A program made the position numbers and the translations under genes. This document shows, piece after piece, positions 43,423-51,474 of a stretch of 64,000 bases of DNA. The first letter of the stretch is position 1. Every line of letters begins with the position of its first letter. The notes beneath the pieces are model-generated. The model was not told the DNA's origin and did no database searches. It was given only the letters and a program-made list of their open reading frames with translations. Source of the DNA: Candidatus Bathyarchaeota archaeon (GTDB lineage: Archaea > Thermoproteota > Bathyarchaeia > Bathyarchaeales > Bathycorpusculaceae); assembly GCA_026414485.1 (NCBI GenBank), contig JAOAIX010000007.1, positions 32,770 through 96,769 on the forward strand, written 5' to 3'.

Positions 43423-44931
43423 TTGAAAGCTCAAAGTGGTTTTTTAGGTAAAATTGTAGGCAAAATTACTAGTGCAACAAGTGAAGAACGGGAGAAGCTT
43501 GAACAAGAACTACCTTTTGTTGTGATGATTTTTACTTTGTTGTCGGCTGGTGGTGTTTCACCTTATGACAGCTGGAAAAAGATGCGAAAACTTTCCTTTT
43601 TGCCCACCTTCAGAAAAGAGGCTGACGAAGTAATTAGGCAGGTGGAGATTTTAGGTAAAGATCCCCTTACTGTGCTGCATCAACGGGCAGAGGTTACAAA
43701 GTCCAAACTATATAGGAATTTTTTGGGGGGCTTTGTATCTTCTGTGCGGAGCGGCGGCAAACTGGTCAATTTCTTACGTAGTGAGCTTAAAGTAATTTTT
43801 GAGTTGCGGAACAATGCCATGACCCGTTCGATCGAAAAAATCGCCACTTTAGTGGAGGCTTACACTGTTATGCTAATTGTGGTTTTGTGTACCTATATTT
43901 TATTTGTTGTTTTCTCATCAACAAGTGTGATAGATATTTTATCTGCCAGTTCTTTGCCAATTTCGCCTGTAATGTCGTACCTTATCGCGTTTATCTTTAT
44001 GCCTGTTCTTTCCCTCATATTTATAATGCTTGCCCACAACATGCAAAAGAGTTCTTTTGTAGACCTCTCTCAACTCTACAAAAAAGCCGTCGTGCTTGTT
44101 GTGCCAGTTTTAGCTCTGGTTTTTTCGCTGGTTATGTTTCCGTCAATGTTTGATTCGTTGGCGCCTATTGGGTTGCCTGAAATAGCTACTCTGGCGCTAG
44201 TGGTGGGCTCTCTCATACCCGCTGTTCAATATCGTCGGGTTGCCAAGGTTAACTACAATGCGGAGGATTCTATTCCTCACTTCATACGAGACGTTACTGA
44301 AGCAAATAAGATTGGGCTTTCCCCTGAAAAAAGCCTTATACAAGCGGCAAAACGCAAAGGTTATGGTGGTTTTTCAAAGTTTTTGGAGCTTCTGCGTAGC
44401 CAGCTTGAGTGGGGTGTACCTTTACGTAAAACTTTTGCTAATTTGAGCAAGGAAATTAAGAGTTGGTTTGTTATGCTAAATTTTGCGATGATGATTGAAA
44501 CTATAGAAATTGGTGGAAATGCTACGCCGTCGTTGGAGATACTTTCCGAGTATAGTGAAAAAGAGCGTGAACTGCAAATTAACAAGCGTGCTTTATTGCG
44601 TCCTTACATTATGCTTGCCGTTATCTGGAGCGTTTTGATTGCAGTAACTACCACAATTGTGGCTATAACCACCTACATGATGTCCTCTGTTGTCGGTAGC
44701 AGTCTCTCTTCAGTGGCGTTCATGGCAATGCAGAGTCAAATGCGCATCTTCTCCGTAGGCATAATCCTTCAGTGCTGGATCTCAGGCTTCTTCATTGGAA
44801 AAATAAGCGAAGGCAACTTTGGAGCAGGTTTCCAATACTCTGCGCTGCTTGCAGGTGTTGCTTATGTGTCTTTAGTGTTATCTCAACAGTTGTTGTCCGG
44901 TATGTTTGGGTTATCTCCCATGATGAGTTAA
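43423..44931 (+). CDS. Fused TadC/FlaJ-type membrane platform protein
   Basis: A 502-residue membrane protein with two type II secretion F (T2SF) domains: the first around residues 25-130 (LPFVVMIFTLLSAGGVSPYD) and the second around 285-400 (FIRDVTEANKIGLSPEKSL). Each is followed by transmembrane helices, about seven to nine in total. It anchors the ATPase and moves pilins out of the membrane. In locus B the same two halves are separate genes. Start TTG follows AAGGAG. Archaeal FlaJ proteins usually have this fused form. Confidence 0.9.
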   Translation: MKAQSGFLGKIVGKITSATSEEREKLEQELPFVVMIFTLLSAGGVSPYDSWKKMRKLSFLPTFRKEADEVIRQVEILGKDPLTVLHQRAEVTKSKLYRNFLGGFVSSVRSGGKLVNFLRSELKVIFELRNNAMTRSIEKIATLVEAYTVMLIVVLCTYILFVVFSSTSVIDILSASSLPISPVMSYLIAFIFMPVLSLIFIMLAHNMQKSSFVDLSQLYKKAVVLVVPVLALVFSLVMFPSMFDSLAPIGLPEIATLALVVGSLIPAVQYRRVAKVNYNAEDSIPHFIRDVTEANKIGLSPEKSLIQAAKRKGYGGFSKFLELLRSQLEWGVPLRKTFANLSKEIKSWFVMLNFAMMIETIEIGGNATPSLEILSEYSEKERELQINKRALLRPYIMLAVIWSVLIAVTTTIVAITTYMMSSVVGSSLSSVAFMAMQSQMRIFSVGIILQCWISGFFIGKISEGNFGAGFQYSALLAGVAYVSLVLSQQLLSGMFGLSPMMS

Positions 44932-44933
44932 AC

Positions 44934-44938
44934 GGAGG
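44934..44938 (+). promoter_or_regulatory. Ribosome-binding site that supports an ATT start
   Basis: GGAGG lies eight bases before ATT 44947, with no ATG, GTG or TTG at the correct distance. It fixes the start of the next gene. Confidence 0.6.
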
Positions 44939-44946
44939 AAAACAAA

Positions 44947-45990
44947 ATTCCCACAATTACGATTGACACTTTCTTTGCGTGTTCACTTCTGGTCAGTGTA
45001 GCACTCATAGCGACTGCCTTCTTAGCTGGAACTATGCAAACTCAGATAAACAGTGCTCAAGACTTAAACAAGCAAGTTTACTTGCAGGCTATAGCTGACC
45101 ACATTGTTACAAGCCCAGGTTCTCCAATTGAGTGGGGTGCAAGCGGTGAAACTCCAACCGTTTTTGGGCTTGCATCCTCTGACATCGAATGCGCGTATGC
45201 ATTAGACGTAGACAAACTCAGTAGACTAAGCAGTGAAAACTTGTATGCGCTGTCTTACATAGACCTCTCTAAAAGTGCGCGGTTAACTAACTTGGCTTTT
45301 GGCGTGTCTTTAAGCCAAATGTTAAACGTCGACATTGCACTTTCGGATAACAGCACTGGGGGCGACTACACAACTTATACTTTTACGGTTTCCGTAAGCC
45401 ACAACACAGCAGGCATACAAGCAAAACTGCGAGGTTACATTGTTTGTCGCAATTTTGTGGGCAGTGCTTCCAATTCAACTTCCGCTTCTGGAGTGGGCTA
45501 CTTAACCATTCAAGTGCCAGCAACCTCAAACGGCGCTGCTTTGTTTGTAGTGTTTGCTCGTGCATTATTTGATGAAAGAATAACTGCGTACGGAACCTAC
45601 TCATTTGGACACTTGGCCGCAAATCCGCAACCAAATCCCACGTTCTTAAATCAAAGTCCTCTCAATTACTCTTTGACTGTTTCCTCAAACTATCCAACTG
45701 TTGCTTTCTTCAGCAGCATTGCTCTATCATATAGCTACGCGGCTAATCTAACCTTTAACTCACCTTCATCCTACATAATACCTGAGTTTTTAGACAAAAG
45801 CCCAATTGTAGTCGTAACCACAGGCACAAACGGAACAGAAACTTTTGCAGAATGGGTTTCATATCCTCAGCTGCCTCAAAATGTAGGTGCCGACTTCTCA
45901 AGCTCAGAGCAAAACCTCTTTGTTTACCCAGTCACAGTCAGGGGGACACTATACAAACTTACCATCTGCTTTGGAGATATACCCAAATGA
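44947..45990 (+). CDS. Minor pilin-like protein with a non-canonical ATT start
   Basis: The coding frame begins upstream of its first ATG (45034): the 29 codons before that ATG encode PTITIDTFFACSLLVSVALI, a typical N-terminal membrane anchor, and no ATG, GTG or TTG occurs in them at a usable place. ATT 44947, eight bases after GGAGG, is the best start, giving 347 residues. The remainder is a beta-rich extracellular domain with many N-x-S/T sites. Without this extension the protein would lack any export signal. The function is probably pilus-associated. The next gene overlaps its stop (ATGA). Confidence 0.75.
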   Translation: MPTITIDTFFACSLLVSVALIATAFLAGTMQTQINSAQDLNKQVYLQAIADHIVTSPGSPIEWGASGETPTVFGLASSDIECAYALDVDKLSRLSSENLYALSYIDLSKSARLTNLAFGVSLSQMLNVDIALSDNSTGGDYTTYTFTVSVSHNTAGIQAKLRGYIVCRNFVGSASNSTSASGVGYLTIQVPATSNGAALFVVFARALFDERITAYGTYSFGHLAANPQPNPTFLNQSPLNYSLTVSSNYPTVAFFSSIALSYSYAANLTFNSPSSYIIPEFLDKSPIVVVTTGTNGTETFAEWVSYPQLPQNVGADFSSSEQNLFVYPVTVRGTLYKLTICFGDIPK

Positions 45991-46421
45991 GGTTGATTAA
46001 AAACACAAAAGGTCAAATTCGTGTTATAGAAGCCTTTTTTGCAGCTGTCTTGCTGCTTTCCTCCCTCACAATTATCCCTATGACGCAAAAAGTTCCTAGT
46101 TACCCTAATGAGGAGACAGATGTTCTCTCATCTGTAGCGTATAGAACGCTGGTTAGCCTAGACGCGGAGGGTGAGATAGGTGAGCTGGTTGCCAACCGCA
46201 ACTGGTCTGCCATCAAAACTCTTCTTCAATCATGTCTCTCCCCAGTTCTATGGTTCAACGTTACCATATTTGATCAAAACTTTGCTTGCCTTAACGACCA
46301 ACTAATCTGTAGCGGTGGCTTGATTAGCGATAGAATCTATGCTGCTGACTATGTTTGCACAAGAACAAACGCAACCTACGCTGTTTACGTCATGAGGTTG
46401 CAGTTAGCAACGGTGAATTAA
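45987..46421 (+). CDS. Minor pilin-like protein
   Basis: A 144-residue protein that begins with MRLIKNTKGQIRVIEAFFAA, a pilin-like signal with a glutamate a few residues into the hydrophobic helix (E15), comparable to the E5 of type IV pilins. The helix continues LLLSSLTIIPMTQK. The head is small. Its ATG overlaps the previous stop (ATGA), and the next gene follows one base after its own stop. Upstream in-frame sequence overlaps the previous gene and is not used. Confidence 0.75.
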   Translation: MRLIKNTKGQIRVIEAFFAAVLLLSSLTIIPMTQKVPSYPNEETDVLSSVAYRTLVSLDAEGEIGELVANRNWSAIKTLLQSCLSPVLWFNVTIFDQNFACLNDQLICSGGLISDRIYAADYVCTRTNATYAVYVMRLQLATVN

Positions 46422-46422
46422 A

Positions 46423-47199
46423 ATGCGGTCTCTTCAAGCTAAACGTGGAACTTCTGGACAAGTACTGGTTATCACGTCTTTGCTAGTTGTCATGCTGATT
46501 TTGTCCACAGTAATTTATGTAAGAGAAACTGAAATGGATGCGCCTCACTCTCTTTTCCCGTCAAATTTGAGTTTGATGGCACTCAAGCAAGCCATACGTC
46601 ATACAGTCATAAGTGCGTTGGCAAATGTTTCTAACGGTGGAGTCTCATCAGTTTTGGAAGCCAATTTGAATCAACTACACTATGTTGTAGCGAATAGTTC
46701 TTACTCTGCAGTTGTAAACATGAACTACACTGCCCTTAATGATGGAGCTTACAATGAAGGTTTTTGGATCTCTTGGCTGTCCAATGGAACTGGAATCTCT
46801 AGTGCTTACATTTCTGTCAATTTATGCTCCTCCACAGTTTACGCAAATTTTTCTTCAGCGTTCTCAGTGAATGTAACCTCAAAAGTTGTTGTAAGAGGGG
46901 AATATTCGCTTCTGGCAGAGACTAACAAACAGGTAAACGTGACATGTACTTTCTTCAACGAGGGTAATTATGCTCTTGCAAAAAATTTTACGGTGTATTA
47001 CGAGTATGATGGGTTGCTTTCAACTGAGGAGTGGTTAACTCCTGCAGCGTCTGATGTTTTGGATTATGGTAACGGAACCTATTTCTGCTCTTTTACTGCA
47101 ACCACTAAACAACGCGATGATCCGCTGTTGATTTCAGTGCGTGGTGTTGATACGCGGGGAATTCTTACGGTGGCTAATGTGACGTGTACGTTACGGTGA
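46423..47199 (+). CDS. Pilin-like secreted protein
   Basis: A 258-residue protein with a short positive N-terminus (MRSLQAKRGTSGQ), one hydrophobic helix (VLVITSLLVVMLILSTVIYV) and an extracellular beta-rich region containing many N-x-S/T sequons (NVS, NSS, NMT-like). It is the last gene of the locus A operon. GGTGA precedes the ATG. No specific family is recognised; a minor pilin or fibre-tip adhesin is the likely role. Confidence 0.7.
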   Translation: MRSLQAKRGTSGQVLVITSLLVVMLILSTVIYVRETEMDAPHSLFPSNLSLMALKQAIRHTVISALANVSNGGVSSVLEANLNQLHYVVANSSYSAVVNMNYTALNDGAYNEGFWISWLSNGTGISSAYISVNLCSSTVYANFSSAFSVNVTSKVVVRGEYSLLAETNKQVNVTCTFFNEGNYALAKNFTVYYEYDGLLSTEEWLTPAASDVLDYGNGTYFCSFTATTKQRDDPLLISVRGVDTRGILTVANVTCTLR

Positions 47200-47353
47200 A
47201 CTGTAGCGATAGTTTGATCTTTTTAGGTTTAATAAAATGTGGATTTTAGATTCAGATTTCTACTATAGATTTCGAGGTCACAAGTATCTAATATATAGTC
47301 AGCTAAAATCAGTAGTCAAAATACAGACTTAGAAACTAAAGGTGAAACATATA

Positions 47354-48277
47354 ATGGAACTCGCAGTTCAAAAACGAAACAGTGATTTGATGAGAGTTTA
47401 CGATGAAAAGAGCGACGCAGTCAAGTTTGTTAAGCGCGATAAAGGCTTTACTAAACAACTTTCGACAATTGAGGAGACTCTAGCTCGGTTTGGGCTTTTG
47501 AAGAATGAAATCAAGGTTTACCTTTACCTTGCAAGAGCAGGCGAGAAGAAGGCTGGCGAAATTGCCGAAGCTATCAGTCTGCATCGAACTGAAACCTATC
47601 GTATTTTGCGTGATTTGGAAAAGAAAGGCATTCTATTTTCAATTTTCGAAAAGCCCCTAAAATTTACCGCGGTACCACTTGACAAGGCTATCGATATACT
47701 TGTTGAAGCTCAGAAGATGAAAATTAAGTTGCTGGAAAAAGAAAAGCAAAACTTAGTTGAGCTTTGGCTGTCTGTACCACAGATGAAGGTTGAGAGTGCC
47801 AAAAAAGAGTTGTTCCAGATGCTGGAGGGCGAGCAACAGGTAGTTCTGAAGGCTGATGAACTGCTGGAGCGTACCGAGAGGGAGTTTTTAATCTTTGCGC
47901 CTGACGAGTATTTGGCTCAACTTTACTATAGCGATTTTACTGACAAACTTAAACAGAAAGAAGGTGCCATTAATATTACGTTGCTGACTGAGAATTCTCC
48001 GAAAAGCCTTTTCTTTCTTGAGCAGATGGATTTGTCGAAGGATAGTGTTGGTGTTGTTGAAGCTCAAAGTTTGCCTTGTTTTATGATATCTGATAAAAAA
48101 GAGTTGCTAATTGCTTTCCATGAGAATGATGTAACCAGCGAGTCAGGTGACAAAAAGAAATTTAAAACGGCGGCAATCTGGACGAATTACACGGCTTTCG
48201 TTTGGACACTGCAGATGCTGTTTGCTAAACTGTTGGAGAACAGGCAGTCTCCCTCTGCCGCTGTTGTTCCAGCTTAA
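47354..48277 (+). CDS. TrmB-type transcriptional regulator
   Basis: A 307-residue regulator. The winged helix lies at residues about 40-100 (LARFGLLKNEIKVYLYLARA, then AISLHRTETYRILRDLEKKG), with a following coiled coil (MKIKLLEKEKQNLVELWLSV) and a C-terminal PLD-like effector domain. ATG 47354 is preceded by GGTGA. It lies between pilus locus A and the repeat-containing secreted protein gene in the same orientation, so it may control one or both. It is similar in layout to the TrmB-type gene at 28.8 kb. Confidence 0.83.
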   Translation: MELAVQKRNSDLMRVYDEKSDAVKFVKRDKGFTKQLSTIEETLARFGLLKNEIKVYLYLARAGEKKAGEIAEAISLHRTETYRILRDLEKKGILFSIFEKPLKFTAVPLDKAIDILVEAQKMKIKLLEKEKQNLVELWLSVPQMKVESAKKELFQMLEGEQQVVLKADELLERTEREFLIFAPDEYLAQLYYSDFTDKLKQKEGAINITLLTENSPKSLFFLEQMDLSKDSVGVVEAQSLPCFMISDKKELLIAFHENDVTSESGDKKKFKTAAIWTNYTAFVWTLQMLFAKLLENRQSPSAAVVPA

Positions 48278-48319
48278 CCTCCTATTTCTTGTTTAACAAG
48301 AAGGCGATAGGGAGACTTC

Positions 48320-49525
48320 ATGTTTGGGCAAAGAAAAAGATTGTTTTTGTTTCTTTTCCTGTTTTTGATAGTAGCCTTCTGTGTCTCATTTTTTGGTTCG
48401 AGTTTGCTTGGTAATTCTTCGTCTTTTGGTGTGGTCAAAGGTGCAAAGCTCGTTTGGGAAAGAAACTATGGTGGAGTAGGCGACGATAGGTGTTTTTCTG
48501 CAGTTGCTGCTGAGGCTGGCTATGTTCTTGCGGGGTCATCTACCTCATTTGGAGGCGACGAAACCGTAGGGTGGGTTGTAAGGGTTGATGAAGATGGCAA
48601 GGAGCTTTGGAATTGGACCTTCAAAGAGGGCTTTGGAACTGAATTTAGGCAAGTACTGAATTTGGAAGATGGTTTTCTGCTTTTAGGAAACATCTTTTTT
48701 GATTCAGGCGAAACATCTGGTTTAGCGGTTAAACTTGACAAAGAAGGTGCTGTTCAATGGAGCACTACTCTAATTGCCTGTGACGGTGTAAATAAACTGT
48801 TTGCTGTGGCTAAATCAGTAGATGGTTTTCTTCTTGCGGGGTTAGTTGAGTCCTCTGAAGGTGGAGACAGCCACGTTTGGGTAGTCAAGCTCGGTTTTGA
48901 TGGAGTGTTACTGTGGAATAAGGTTTACAGTGATTTGTGTGATTCTGCTGGGCGGGGCGTAGCGGTGACTCAAGATGGTTATTGTGTGGTTGCCGGTTAC
49001 ATTGATACCTTGGGAAGTGGAAACTATGATTTTCTAGTGCTTAAACTTGACTCATCTGGCACGGTGTTGTGGAATCGTACTTACGGTGGAGGTGAAAGTG
49101 ACAAGGCCTATGCTTTAGCTTTAGCTTTTGACGGCTACGTCATTGTCGGTGATACTCGTTCAAAGGGCGCAGGCGACAGCGATGTTTGGATCGTAAAAGT
49201 TGACTTTGACGGTAACTTGGTCTGGGAGACACCGTTTGGCGGCGGAGACTTTGACGCGCCCACATGTGTTGTTCAATTGTCAGGTGATAAATACTTGGTG
49301 AGTGGAGTTACTTTTTCGTATGGAAACGGCTTAAGAGATTTTTTGCTTCTCAACGTTGACAGTAGTGGGCAAGTCGTTTGGAGTTGTACTGCGGGTCGAA
49401 GTAATTATGAAGAAGCCTACGCTGTTGTTCCATGTGCCTCTGGCGAATTTCTGATGGTAGGTTGGACTAGTAGCCTCGGTCAAGGGCGCTATGACTTCTA
49501 CGCTGTAAAAGTGAAAACTACTTAG
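48320..49525 (+). CDS. Secreted beta-propeller repeat protein
   Basis: A 401-residue protein with an N-terminal signal or anchor helix (residues about 7-29) and about six or seven repeats of roughly 50 residues. Each repeat contains a glycine-rich turn, a G-YVLAG-type strand and a VKLD-x-x-G-x-x-xW strand (for example DFLVLKLDSSGTVLWNRTYG and DVWIVKVDFDGNLVWETPFG). This is a beta-propeller of the delta-60/'T9SS-free' surface type found in many archaea. No C-terminal anchor is present. It follows the TrmB-type gene by 42 bases and is probably co-transcribed with it. Confidence 0.82.
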   Translation: MFGQRKRLFLFLFLFLIVAFCVSFFGSSLLGNSSSFGVVKGAKLVWERNYGGVGDDRCFSAVAAEAGYVLAGSSTSFGGDETVGWVVRVDEDGKELWNWTFKEGFGTEFRQVLNLEDGFLLLGNIFFDSGETSGLAVKLDKEGAVQWSTTLIACDGVNKLFAVAKSVDGFLLAGLVESSEGGDSHVWVVKLGFDGVLLWNKVYSDLCDSAGRGVAVTQDGYCVVAGYIDTLGSGNYDFLVLKLDSSGTVLWNRTYGGGESDKAYALALAFDGYVIVGDTRSKGAGDSDVWIVKVDFDGNLVWETPFGGGDFDAPTCVVQLSGDKYLVSGVTFSYGNGLRDFLLLNVDSSGQVVWSCTAGRSNYEEAYAVVPCASGEFLMVGWTSSLGQGRYDFYAVKVKTT

Positions 49526-49568
49526 TTTTCAGCGTCTTTTTAATTGAGTTGTTGAAAATTTTTCAGGT

Positions 49569-49754
49569 TTAAACGATGTATTGAAGCTGGGGTTTTTCAA
49601 GTTGTAGTTGTATCTTACCCATAAAATCCATCTGGGCGTGTCCCATTAACCAGTCTGTCAGTTTGGCACAGCTGTTCGGATTGCAACTAAATGTCTTCTT
49701 TTCTTTCTTCCAAAACGCACATGAAGCGCACGGTATCTCCAAGTTCTCTTTCAT
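49569..49754 (-). CDS. Small cysteine-rich protein
   Basis: A 61-residue protein with four to five cysteines in two groups, CASCAFW at residues 9-15 and SCNPNSCAKL at 23-32, a spacing suitable for zinc. The tail LEKPQLQYIV is plain. AT-rich promoter-like sequence lies upstream (49766-49775). I do not recognise a family, but the cysteine pattern argues for a real gene. It converges with the repeat protein gene and lies downstream of uvrC. Confidence 0.55.
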   Translation of the reverse strand: MKENLEIPCASCAFWKKEKKTFSCNPNSCAKLTDWLMGHAQMDFMGKIQLQLEKPQLQYIV

Positions 49755-49845
49755 TTATAATCGCTATTATATACTAGTTTAAGATTTGATTTATCACTTG
49801 TGAACCGTTAATCACTATTTTCAATAACTGTGCGTATGCGAATTG

Positions 49846-51474
49846 TTAGGTGGTGACTTTGTTTTTTCTTTGGAGTTTAAATTCTTCTCTCATTTTTAGC
49901 TCGCGTCTTTTTATGTTGTAGCGTAGAGAAAAGTTGTGTGCTTCATCACGTATCTTTCGAAGTAGTAGCATAATGTGGTTGTTTTTGTCCACTCGTCTTG
50001 GGACATCATCGTTGGGTAAGTAGATTTCTTCATGCTCTTTTGCTAATCCTATAAGGGGCAGTTGTAGCCCAAGTGCTTTCATAGCTGCTTCTGCTGCCCT
50101 AACTTGTCCTGCTCCGCCGTCTATTACGACGAGGTCTGGTAACGTTGCTTTTTCCGCTGTCAACCGTTTGTATCTTCTGGTGACTGCCTCGTGGATTGCG
50201 GAGAAGTCGTCTTGTCCTGTGACGGTTTTGATTTTGAATTTTCGGTAATTGGGTTTGTCTGGCTTGGCGTTTGTGAAGCGTACCATACCTGCCACGAGAT
50301 GTTCTTGTCCTAGGTTGGATACGTCAAAGCATTCAATAATGTGTGGTATGTTGGGTAGGTTGAGAAAGTTTTGCAGATCCAGCAGTGTGCTGTTTTCTTC
50401 CATTATCGTTTCAAGATTTTTTTCTGCAAGCTGGACAAGTTCTAGGCGGGTGCCGCGCCGTGGTATAGTTAACGTTGTTTTTGCGCCCCTTTTTTCTGAT
50501 AAAAACTCTTCTAGTGCTGCTTTTTCTTCTTTGTCTTGCCAGAGGGGTTTGTTTAGCAGAATTTCTCTAGGAATCACATTCACTGAGTAGTATGCTTTCA
50601 GAAATTCTTCTTCCACTTCTGGCTGTAAATCTATGTTGAATTCTTTTTTGCCTAAGAGAACCCCTTTGCGTACGCCCATGTGTACGGCTAAAACTTTTTC
50701 TCCTACTCTGCGGAAGACGATTATGTCTTGGTCGAAAAGTTTTTCTTTGTCTACAATTTGCCTTTGTGTGAGTAGTCTGATTGAGGCAATTTGGTTGCGA
50801 AGCTCTAGTGCCTCTTCATATTTTTGTTGGGCTGCTGCCTTTTTCATAAGTTCCTGCAGTTTAGTTGCGGTTTGCTCGTAGTTGCCTTTAAGAAACAACC
50901 TTGCCTGTTCAACTTGTGTTGCGTACTGTGTTGCGGTGACTTTTCCTATACACGGGGCGGTGCATAAGCCTATGTGAAAGTTGAGGCATGCTCTTTTGGG
51001 CAGCGTTTTGCATGTGCGAAGTTTAAACACTCTCACCACGAGTTTTTGTAGGTCTTGCCTAGTAAAGCCGTCCGTGTAGGGTCCAAATGATTCTAGTTTG
51101 CGGGAAACCTTGCGACTGGTGAGTATCCTTGGGAATGTTTCTTTGGTAAGTGCGATGTACGCAAAAGTTTTTGCGTCTTTGAGGTCTATGTTGTAGCGGG
51201 GCGTGTGTTGCTTAATTAGTTTGTTCTCTAAAAGTAATGCTTCCACTTCGTTGTTGACGACAATCCAGTCGATGCTTCTGATTTTAGAGACTAGTTGCCT
51301 TGTTTTGGCGGGTTGATCTGCGGCGTTGGTGAAGTAGCTTTTGACGCGAGCGCGTAGGTTTTTAGCTTTACCGATGTATAGTATTTCGTCTTCTTTGTCT
51401 TTGAAGATATAGACGCCGGGGTTTGTGGGGACGTCGGCACTTTTGAATTCTGAGGGTGAAGCTATCTGTATCAT
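49846..51474 (-). CDS. uvrC: Excinuclease subunit UvrC lacking the C-terminal HhH domain
   Basis: A 542-residue UvrC. The GIY-YIG nuclease domain for the 3' cut is at the N-terminus (NPGVYIFKDKEDEILYIGKA). A cysteine-rich linker (CNLHIGLC-like CLNFHIGLCTAPC) and the UVR motif near 200-235 follow. The RNase H-like domain for the 5' cut contains ECFDVSNLGQ, VVIDGGAGQV and RDEAHNFSLRYN. The chain stops soon after RDEAH, where other UvrC proteins continue with two helix-hairpin-helix motifs of about 60 residues; I see none here or downstream. It overlaps uvrA by four bases (ATGA). Confidence 0.93.
   Translation of the reverse strand: MIQIASPSEFKSADVPTNPGVYIFKDKEDEILYIGKAKNLRARVKSYFTNAADQPAKTRQLVSKIRSIDWIVVNNEVEALLLENKLIKQHTPRYNIDLKDAKTFAYIALTKETFPRILTSRKVSRKLESFGPYTDGFTRQDLQKLVVRVFKLRTCKTLPKRACLNFHIGLCTAPCIGKVTATQYATQVEQARLFLKGNYEQTATKLQELMKKAAAQQKYEEALELRNQIASIRLLTQRQIVDKEKLFDQDIIVFRRVGEKVLAVHMGVRKGVLLGKKEFNIDLQPEVEEEFLKAYYSVNVIPREILLNKPLWQDKEEKAALEEFLSEKRGAKTTLTIPRRGTRLELVQLAEKNLETIMEENSTLLDLQNFLNLPNIPHIIECFDVSNLGQEHLVAGMVRFTNAKPDKPNYRKFKIKTVTGQDDFSAIHEAVTRRYKRLTAEKATLPDLVVIDGGAGQVRAAEAAMKALGLQLPLIGLAKEHEEIYLPNDDVPRRVDKNNHIMLLLRKIRDEAHNFSLRYNIKRRELKMREEFKLQRKNKVTT

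Noticed and set aside
46423..49525. Mobile element or defence island around the pilus locus
   Set aside because: No transposase, integrase, terminal repeats or target duplications are visible, and composition follows the gradual strand skew of the region.
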